A DNA stretch of 10,633 nucleotides from Methanolinea sp. UBA473 (GTDB lineage: Archaea; Halobacteriota; Methanomicrobia; Methanomicrobiales; Methanospirillaceae). The stretch is taken from contig DAEV01000092.1 in assembly GCA_002509495.1 (NCBI GenBank), positions 1 to 10,633 of the forward strand. Direction: 5' to 3'. Positions 5,589 to 10,633 of this stretch are shown one piece after another. The number at the start of each line of letters is the position of its first letter. Within the stretch, counting starts at the first letter, position 1. The notes under the pieces were generated by a model that was given only the letters and a program-made list of their open reading frames with translations, was not told where the DNA came from and did no database searches. The translations under genes were made by a program, and so were the position numbers.

Positions 5589-6029
5589 TCACCAGTTCCG
5601 CTTTCCCAGCATGAATCCCTCGATCCCTTTCCTTTTCAGGATTTCCAGGTTCTTACGATGGGCATCGCCGTGGGTGCCTGATAGGAAGTCCAGCGTGTCA
5701 CACACCTCGAACCGGTTGCATTCCCAGCAGCCCGCGATCTCCCTGCTCTCGCAGCACTTTCTGACCTTGCAGAACGGCGGACCTCCTCCGCCCCTGCATC
5801 CTGCTTTGCACCGGAATTTCATCATCATCCCGAGCAGTTCATAGCATTCCCTGTAATTTTTAAATGCACTGGCAAAGGGATACCCCGAGATCGTCTCTGC
5901 GAATTTTTCATAGTGAGCCTTCCGGAGCTCCTTCCTCAGTTCCCGGGCCAGGTCCGGTATTTTCCCGGAATGCCCGTGGCAGTCGAGGCAGCAGAGCCCG
6001 CAATAGGTAACGACCGAGCCGGATTCCAT
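5589..6029 (-). CDS. Cysteine-rich DUF3795 protein
   Basis: The product is 146 aa with 13 cysteines. The pattern is Y-C10-G-L-C13-C14-x2-C17 at the N-terminus, C62 in a helix (NYRECYELLGMMM), C74-x3-C78, C87, C92-C93, C101-x2-C104 and C110. The opening YCGLCCLDC, the central Gly-rich cysteine loop (CRGGGGPPFC) and the ending C-W-E-C-x5-C fit DUF3795, common in methanogens and anaerobic bacteria. Its function is not known; the cysteines suggest zinc or Fe-S binding, which is inference. The frame is open further upstream to an ATG at 6101, but the conserved part begins a few residues after M at 6029, and a TATA-like TTTATT 26-31 bp before that ATG suggests a leaderless mRNA. It is a single gene, convergent with the aldo/keto reductase and divergent from the three-PAS sensor. 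Confidence 0.82.
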   Translation of the reverse strand: MESGSVVTYCGLCCLDCHGHSGKIPDLARELRKELRKAHYEKFAETISGYPFASAFKNYRECYELLGMMMKFRCKAGCRGGGGPPFCKVRKCCESREIAGCWECNRFEVCDTLDFLSGTHGDAHRKNLEILKRKGIEGFMLGKRNW

Positions 6030-6054
6030 GGTACTTCTGGATATCCGGCAGAAG

Positions 6055-6060
6055 AATAAA
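6055..6060 (-). promoter_or_regulatory. TATA-like box of the DUF3795 gene
   Basis: TTTATT on the minus strand (within GGTTTATTCT) is centred about 28 bp from the ATG at 6029, consistent with an mRNA that starts at or very near the start codon. A second AT element at 6161-6170 could serve either strand. Confidence 0.35.
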
Positions 6061-6160
6061 CCTGCCGGATCCTGTCCGCAGCGGTCAGGGGAAGGAATCA
6101 TAGGGACGTTGCAAACTGGTAATTCTGGTCGTTCCTGTTTCGCCGGAGTATCTTTTCGGG

Positions 6161-6188
6161 AAATATAAAATGGCGCCTAGATTATATA
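6161..6188 (+). promoter_or_regulatory. Promoter elements of the three-PAS sensor gene
   Basis: Two TATA candidates lie here: AAATATAAAA (6161-6170) and ATTATATA (6181-6188). They predict starts near 6192 and 6210, giving a leader of about 105-125 nt before the ATG at 6317. The first could also work leftwards for the DUF3795 gene. Confidence 0.45.
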
Positions 6189-6194
6189 CCCCCT

Positions 6195-6225
6195 GGAACG
6201 ATTATTGCATCCTGGGTATCGTTCC
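6195..6225. promoter_or_regulatory. Inverted repeat GGAACGAT-N15-ATCGTTCC, operator candidate
   Basis: GGAACGAT (6195-6202) and ATCGTTCC (6218-6225) are perfect 8-bp arms with a 15-bp spacer, so their centres are about 23 bp apart, roughly two helix turns. The repeat begins 6 bp after the TATA element at 6181-6188 and covers the predicted start point. A third near-copy of the half-site, GTCGTTCC, is at 6128-6135. The arrangement suits a dimeric repressor acting on the sensor gene. Confidence 0.45.
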
Positions 6226-6316
6226 CCTCCGGGATTGTACACCTGAACCTCGCAGAACCGGTTCATGGTAGAGTATGCGATTCTCTTATCAGGGGAACTA
6301 TAAAAGGAGCAGAACC

Positions 6317-8635
6317 ATGGGTCCTGACGAGGATACTGCACGCAATCTGAACGCTGCCGGCCAGATCCTGTCGGGGATCGTGTTGCTCTTCGCGATCGTA
6401 TTGGTCGGAGCCTGGGCATCTGGAAACCTGGAGATCGCCAGCTTCGGGACCGGTACAATTCCCATGGCACCCTCCACCGCCCTGCTGTTCATCCTCATTT
6501 CCGGCATACTCCTCGCTCTCGTTCGTCATCCCGGGAGTCCGGCAATCCGGAGGGCAGGCCTCGTGATCGGATTTTTTGTAATGGTCTTCTCTCTTCTCAT
6601 CCTGGGAGAGCACCTGTTCTGGACCACACTGGATATCGAGCAATGGATCGTTGAGGGCCCTGGATATATGTCCGGGGTGCCGCTCGGGAGGATGTCCCCG
6701 CTGACTGCATTCATGTTCATGTTTGCCGGGATGTCTCTCCTTGCAGCAGAGTATCCCGGAAAAAAGAAGCTGCCCGATGTCTGCGGGGTCTGTGCAATGG
6801 TCGTCTTCCTGACCGGGGGGCTCGTGATCGTGGGATACTGGTACGACAGCCCGCTCCTTTATGGGGGAACCCTCATCCCCATGTCCCTTCCCGCCGGGAT
6901 TGCGGCCGTGTTCCTGGGATTCGGATTGCTTGCTACGCTGGGGCAGGATTCCTGGATCGTGCGGGTATGTTCCGGCCCGGAACCCAGGGCAATGATGCTG
7001 CGCACGTTCATTCCTGCCATGGTAATCCTCGTCCTTATCGAAGGGTGGGTGTGCCTGCGGCTGCTCCCCGGTCTCCAGGACGTGAATCCTGCACTCATGA
7101 CAGCCGGTGTCATCGTATTGTCTCTCGTAGTAGTGGTTGCCGTAATGTCAGCGATCTCTTCCCGGATCGGCCGGACCATCAGCCGCATGGAAGGGGTGGA
7201 GAAGGCTGCCGAACAGAAGAGCAGGGAGAGCGAGGAGAAGTACCGGCTCCTCACGGAGAAGACCAACGACCTCATATATTCGATGGACCTTTCGGGAAAC
7301 CTCACCTATATCAGTCCCCAGGTCTTGCGATACGGGTATACCTCCGAAGAGATCCTTGCCGGCGGGCTCTCATCGGTGATTCTCGAGGAAGACCTGCCGC
7401 GAGTCCTTGAAGATGCTCATATCACCGCTTCGACCGGAATGGTAACAACGACAATCTTCCGGATACGGGATAAAGCAGGTGCCGTTTTTTGGCTGGAAGA
7501 TAATAGCACCGCAGTCTATGACAAATCAGGGAAGGTGGTCGCGATCTTCGGCATCGTGCGCGACATCACCGAACGGAAACGGGCGGAAGATGCGTTGCAG
7601 GAGAGCGAAAGGAGGTTTAAGGATCTGGTGAACAACCTGAGCGCCGGTGTCGCAATCTACGAGGCAACTGACGACGGCCGGGATTTCCTCATTCGCGATG
7701 TCAATCGTGCAGTAGAACGAATCGAGCAGGTAAGAAAAGAGGAGATCATCGGGCACTCCGTCACTGAGGTCTTCCCCGGGGTGGTTGAATACGGGTTATT
7801 CGACGTGTTCCGGCAGGTGTGGCAGACAGGTGTTCCTGTCCAATTCCCCGTTTCCCGGTATAAGGACAGCCGGGTTAGCGGCTGGCGCAACAATTTTGTC
7901 TACAAGATTCCGTCGGGCGAGATCGTTGCCATCTATGAGGACGTGACGGATAAGAAACAGGCCGAAGAGGCACAAAAGGAGAGCGAGGAGCGGTACCGCC
8001 GCCTGGCCGAAAACGCCCCGGATATCATCTACCGGATCGAACTGTATCCCGAACGGAAATTTTCCTACGTGAATTCTGCGGTCACCAGGATCACGGGGTA
8101 TACCCCCGAAGATCACTATGCGGACCCCGATCTTGGGTTTAAACTCGTTCATCCGGACGATAGAACTATAATCGATTCAATAAAATCGGGCCCGACAGAT
8201 GAGCCAGTCCTCATCCGGTGGGTGAGAAAGGACGGGAAGGTCATCTGGACGGAACAGCGGAACGTCCCTGTGTACAACGAATCGGGCATGCTCGTTGCCA
8301 TCGAGGGCATCGCCCGGGACGTGACGGAACGGGTCCTTGCTTCGCGGGAACTTCGCAAAGCGCTTCTCCAGATCGACGCAAACCTGGAGCAGATGGCAAT
8401 CCTGAACGACTCTATCAGGAATCCCCTCACGGTGATCGTGGGGCTGGCCGATCTCGAAGAACCAAAGACAAAGGAGAGGATCCAAAAGGCCGCAAACGAG
8501 ATCGATCGAATCATCACGAAGTTGGACCGTGGTTGGCTCGAGTCCGAGAAGGTGAGGGAATTTCTTAAAACCCATTACGAGGTAGACCTGGACAGGGAGA
8601 TGAAGATCGTGTCAGAAGAGGAAGGGAAGAAGTGA
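6317..8635 (+). CDS. 8-TM, three-PAS sensor protein with degenerate phosphoacceptor helix and no ATPase domain
   Basis: The product is 772 aa. Residues 1-285 contain about eight hydrophobic helices (12-35, 51-70, 80-102, 127-147, 154-175, 191-209, 229-250, 257-283), a membrane input module I cannot name. Three PAS domains follow: about 304-420, 425-545 and 555-672, each ending in the PAC signature D-I/V-T-E/D-x-K/V (DITERKRAE, DVTDKKQAE, DVTERVLAS) and joined by S-E-E-K/R-Y-R-x-L helices. Residues 680-772 resemble a histidine-kinase dimerisation helix (LEQMAILNDSIRNPLTVI), but the phosphoacceptor position is S699 rather than His. The chain ends soon after GWLESEKVREFLKTHY with no N, G1 or G2 boxes of a HATPase domain. 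It is therefore probably a signalling protein without kinase activity. The ATG at 6317 is preferred over 6275 because GGAG lies 7 nt upstream and the charged start directly precedes helix 1. Confidence 0.87.
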   Translation: MGPDEDTARNLNAAGQILSGIVLLFAIVLVGAWASGNLEIASFGTGTIPMAPSTALLFILISGILLALVRHPGSPAIRRAGLVIGFFVMVFSLLILGEHLFWTTLDIEQWIVEGPGYMSGVPLGRMSPLTAFMFMFAGMSLLAAEYPGKKKLPDVCGVCAMVVFLTGGLVIVGYWYDSPLLYGGTLIPMSLPAGIAAVFLGFGLLATLGQDSWIVRVCSGPEPRAMMLRTFIPAMVILVLIEGWVCLRLLPGLQDVNPALMTAGVIVLSLVVVVAVMSAISSRIGRTISRMEGVEKAAEQKSRESEEKYRLLTEKTNDLIYSMDLSGNLTYISPQVLRYGYTSEEILAGGLSSVILEEDLPRVLEDAHITASTGMVTTTIFRIRDKAGAVFWLEDNSTAVYDKSGKVVAIFGIVRDITERKRAEDALQESERRFKDLVNNLSAGVAIYEATDDGRDFLIRDVNRAVERIEQVRKEEIIGHSVTEVFPGVVEYGLFDVFRQVWQTGVPVQFPVSRYKDSRVSGWRNNFVYKIPSGEIVAIYEDVTDKKQAEEAQKESEERYRRLAENAPDIIYRIELYPERKFSYVNSAVTRITGYTPEDHYADPDLGFKLVHPDDRTIIDSIKSGPTDEPVLIRWVRKDGKVIWTEQRNVPVYNESGMLVAIEGIARDVTERVLASRELRKALLQIDANLEQMAILNDSIRNPLTVIVGLADLEEPKTKERIQKAANEIDRIITKLDRGWLESEKVREFLKTHYEVDLDREMKIVSEEEGKK

Positions 8636-8683
8636 CCGGGATCGCGCGGCCTCGAGATTCCCCCCTGCCCCGGAATGCCGTCC

Positions 8684-9508
8684 TTATTTCGCGTAGGCCT
8701 CGACAAGGTCCCTGGCGGTGATGATTCCGGCTATCTTCTTCTTTTTCATCAAAGGAAGCCTGCGGATGTGGTTTGTTGCCATGAACCTGGCCGCTTCGTG
8801 GATGCTGATCCCGGCAGGGGCGGTGACGAGACCGGGCGAACAGACCTCCCCGGCAGGGACATCCAGTGACCTTCCCATTGCGAGGAGGGTCGAGAGGAGG
8901 TCCCGTTCCGTGAAGATCCCGAAGGGTTTGCCGTTCTGGATCACGATCACGCTCCCGATCCGCTTCTTCCCCATGAGCCGGGCAACTTCCTCGATCGTTT
9001 CATCCCCGGGGACGGTAACTACCTCTTTTGTCATGAAGTCGTCGACAACGAGGGAGGTCTCGGGCGCTTCCGGCATCTCCCGGATCAGGTCCGATGCGGT
9101 GATGATCCCGCAGAGGAGTCCGCACTCGAAGACTGCAAGACGCCCCTTCTTTTTGATCATTGTCCGTGCGGCCTCCCTGATCTCGAGGTCAGGGCAAATC
9201 TTGATGAGCGGGTAGGACATGACATCCCGGACGGTCGTCTCATCCGGGTCCATTCCTCCTGCGAGAACTTTCGAGAGGAGGTCCCGTTCGGTCACGATTG
9301 CGATCGGGGTCCCGTACTGTACTACGATCAGGCTCCCGATCCGACGATCCCCCATCACTTTTGCAGCATCGGCCATGGAAACCTGCGGGGTGGTGATGGC
9401 CACCTCGCGGCTCATGATATCGGCAACCTTCCGGTGCCTCTTGTACTCGTGATAGGCGCGGTCCACAACGCTTGGAAACTCGATCTCGTGTTTCTCCGGT
9501 GCAACCAT
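8684..9508 (-). CDS. Four-CBS-domain protein
   Basis: The product is 274 aa, built almost entirely of two CBS pairs (Bateman modules). CBS1 is about 28-83 (VADIMSREVAITTP to IAIVTERDLLSKVL), CBS2 93-145 (VRDVMSYPLIKICP to GIITASDLIREM), CBS3 155-212 (VDDFMTKEVVTVPG to FGIFTERDLLSTLL) and CBS4 218-272 (AGEVCSPGLVTAPA to GIITARDLVEAYA). CBS pairs typically bind AMP, ATP or SAM in their cleft; the T-x-R/S-D-L motifs that contact ribose-phosphate are present in all four. There is no attached enzyme or DNA-binding domain, so it likely reports energy or nucleotide state to a partner. The first 27 residues are charged (PEKHEIE, YHEYKRHRK). A GAGG ribosome site 7 nt before the ATG supports the start. 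It converges with the three-PAS gene with 48 bp between stops. CBS1-2 and CBS3-4 appear to be a duplication. Confidence 0.92.
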   Translation of the reverse strand: MVAPEKHEIEFPSVVDRAYHEYKRHRKVADIMSREVAITTPQVSMADAAKVMGDRRIGSLIVVQYGTPIAIVTERDLLSKVLAGGMDPDETTVRDVMSYPLIKICPDLEIREAARTMIKKKGRLAVFECGLLCGIITASDLIREMPEAPETSLVVDDFMTKEVVTVPGDETIEEVARLMGKKRIGSVIVIQNGKPFGIFTERDLLSTLLAMGRSLDVPAGEVCSPGLVTAPAGISIHEAARFMATNHIRRLPLMKKKKIAGIITARDLVEAYAK

Positions 9509-9670
9509 ACTGATCCCTCAGCTGTGTGAGAGAGCTTTCTCCCGTAATAATGTTGTGCCGGTGACATGACGTTCGCCGCTGAATCGATTGGCCGGACATT
9601 GCGAACCATGCCTGAGTTAAACCAAAATGCTTGCGATGGAACCATCTGCCGTTCTTTACCAGCACCCGTA

Positions 9671-9678
9671 TTTATATT
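9671..9678 (+). promoter_or_regulatory. TATA box of the 7TM sensor gene
   Basis: TTTATATT is a near-consensus archaeal TATA box. It predicts a start near 9700 and a leader of about 29 nt to the ATG at 9729. The complementary strand, AATATAAA, could also drive the leftward CBS gene, but that would leave a leader of about 140 nt. Confidence 0.5.
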
Positions 9679-9728
9679 GCCTTTGGTGAGAGATTCACAC
9701 ACGGGATCATAAATCGGTTATCTCGATC

Positions 9729-10633
9729 ATGCTCGCCGCGGTGCTCATCCTCCTCTCTATTCTATCGGGCCTCGTGATGGTCGGCCTCGGGATCTACAGC
9801 CGCAGGTTCCGGCCGAGCCCCATGGCATTGCCCTACGAGTTCCTGATGTATGGAGCCGGATTCTGGGCGCTCAATTATGCCGCGGATCTTGCCACCACGG
9901 ATCTTTCCCTCAAGATCGCGATCATGGAGACCCGGTTCCTCACACTTCCGTACCTTTCTCTTCTCGAACTCTGGCTTGTCCTCGTGTACCTGAAAAAAGA
10001 GTCCTGGATGAGGAGGTGGTGGTCCTGGCCCGTCGCCGGGTTCATGGGAACAACGACCCTTCTTGCTCTCACGTCAACCCACCACACCCTGCTCCGGTAC
10101 AATTATGCCCTCGCCACGTTTGGGGATCTCGTCACCCTCTCCTTTACGAATGGGATATGGTATTCCCTTTATGTGGCTGTTACCTACGGTATCTTTGGCC
10201 TCATCCTGCTCCTGATGCTGTTCGTGGACCGTCCCGTGCAGTCCTACTACCTTTTTCAGCGTGCAATATTCCTGGTCGCGCTGCTGTTTCCCGTGTGCAC
10301 GAACATCTCCTACGAACTGGGCTACACATTGGTGCCCGGACTGAATGTGACCACGATGCTCCTGTGGATCCCCGGTATTCTCTATATCTGGGTGCTCTTT
10401 CCAAGGAAATTTTTTGAGATCATCCCGGTAGCCCGCGATCGGGTCATCGAGGGGATGACAAATCCCGTGATCATCCTTGATGCCAATCGCCGCGTGGTGG
10501 ACATGAACCCGTTCGCAAGCGCCCTCACCGGGATTCCTCTCAGGAAGGCCTTCGGAATCCCTGCCGTAAAAGTGTTCGGGGCCGTCCCGGAACTGGTTTC
10601 GTTCCTTTCGGCATCAGGGAGGGAGAGCCGTGA
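9729..10633 (+). CDS. N-terminal part of a 7TM-PAS sensor, probable histidine kinase (runs off right edge)
   Basis: An open frame of 301 codons runs from the ATG at 9729 to the right edge. Residues 1-226 hold seven hydrophobic helices (2-22, 37-55, 68-90, 98-116, 142-168, 178-200, 206-226), including the pair YEFLMYGAGFWALNYAADL and the loop THHTLLRYNY. This matches the histidine-kinase 7TM input module (HisKA_7TM). A linker VARDRVIEGMTNPVIILDAN (234-253) leads into a PAS domain (RRVVDMNPFASALTGIP), as is standard for this family. The output half, normally a DHp and ATPase pair, is outside the window, so kinase activity is inferred from family architecture only. No clear ribosome site precedes the ATG. 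The last two bases, GA, are a partial codon, not a stop. Confidence 0.88.
   Translation, partial: MLAAVLILLSILSGLVMVGLGIYSRRFRPSPMALPYEFLMYGAGFWALNYAADLATTDLSLKIAIMETRFLTLPYLSLLELWLVLVYLKKESWMRRWWSWPVAGFMGTTTLLALTSTHHTLLRYNYALATFGDLVTLSFTNGIWYSLYVAVTYGIFGLILLLMLFVDRPVQSYYLFQRAIFLVALLFPVCTNISYELGYTLVPGLNVTTMLLWIPGILYIWVLFPRKFFEIIPVARDRVIEGMTNPVIILDANRRVVDMNPFASALTGIPLRKAFGIPAVKVFGAVPELVSFLSASGRESR

Noticed and set aside
4963..5592. Minus-strand open frame of 209 codons
   Set aside because: It is antisense to the Fe-S half of the aldo/keto reductase, whose cysteine motifs prove the plus-strand reading. No ribosome site or domain is seen.
9412..9702. Minus-strand small ORF upstream of the CBS gene
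   Set aside because: It overlaps the CBS gene start in another frame, has no ribosome site and no domain-like sequence; the region is better explained as promoter and leader DNA.
1..10633. CRISPR array, tRNA, insertion sequence, integrase or toxin-antitoxin pair
   Set aside because: No spaced direct repeats, cloverleaf-like sequence, transposase motifs or terminal repeats were seen. The AbrB-fold gene is followed by a metabolic enzyme, not a toxin.

Overview
The window looks like chromosomal DNA of a methanogenic archaeon, most likely of the order Methanomicrobiales (Methanoregula/Methanolinea-like). The reasons are TTTATA-type archaeal TATA boxes about 25 bp before start codons, Shine-Dalgarno matches of the GGAGGTGAT type, a GC-rich coding background with AT-rich islands only at promoters, and the gene types: PKD-domain lipoprotein, methanogen-style PAS sensors, a 7TM sensor, an aldo/keto reductase with a C-terminal ferredoxin part, DUF3795 and a four-CBS protein. 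This placement is inferred from gene content; no rRNA or other phylogenetic marker is present.

Layout from left to right. (1) On the minus strand, the first 80 residues of a membrane sensor run off the left edge (240 to 1). (2) Also on the minus strand, an ArsR-type repressor (1349 to 939) sits 25 nt ahead of a flavodoxin (913 to 428), with an AT-rich dyad at its promoter. (3) A 332-bp divergent intergenic region holds an outward promoter at 1525-1532 and a possible leaderless 28-codon ORF. (4) On the plus strand come a HEAT-repeat protein, a two-PKD lipoprotein, a class I SAM-dependent methyltransferase, and an AbrB-type regulator tightly linked to a ferredoxin-fused aldo/keto reductase. (5) A Cys-rich DUF3795 protein is on the minus strand (6029 to 5589). 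(6) Divergent from it is an 8-TM, three-PAS sensor (6317 to 8635) whose C-terminus keeps a phosphoacceptor-like helix without its histidine and has no ATPase domain. (7) A four-CBS protein on the minus strand (9508 to 8684) converges on it. (8) On the plus strand, the N-terminal part of a 7TM-PAS sensor kinase runs off the right edge.

Functionally this is a patchwork of small transcription units devoted to sensing (three membrane sensors and a CBS energy/nucleotide sensor) and redox chemistry (flavodoxin, Fe-S aldo/keto reductase, Cys-rich DUF3795), with two local DNA-binding regulators each placed directly upstream of a redox gene. There is no tRNA, rRNA, insertion sequence, CRISPR array, integrase, toxin-antitoxin pair or recognisable defence system. 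I see no clear new multi-gene system. The best leads are the degenerate three-PAS sensor with its inverted-repeat operator candidate, and the two regulator-plus-redox-enzyme pairs.
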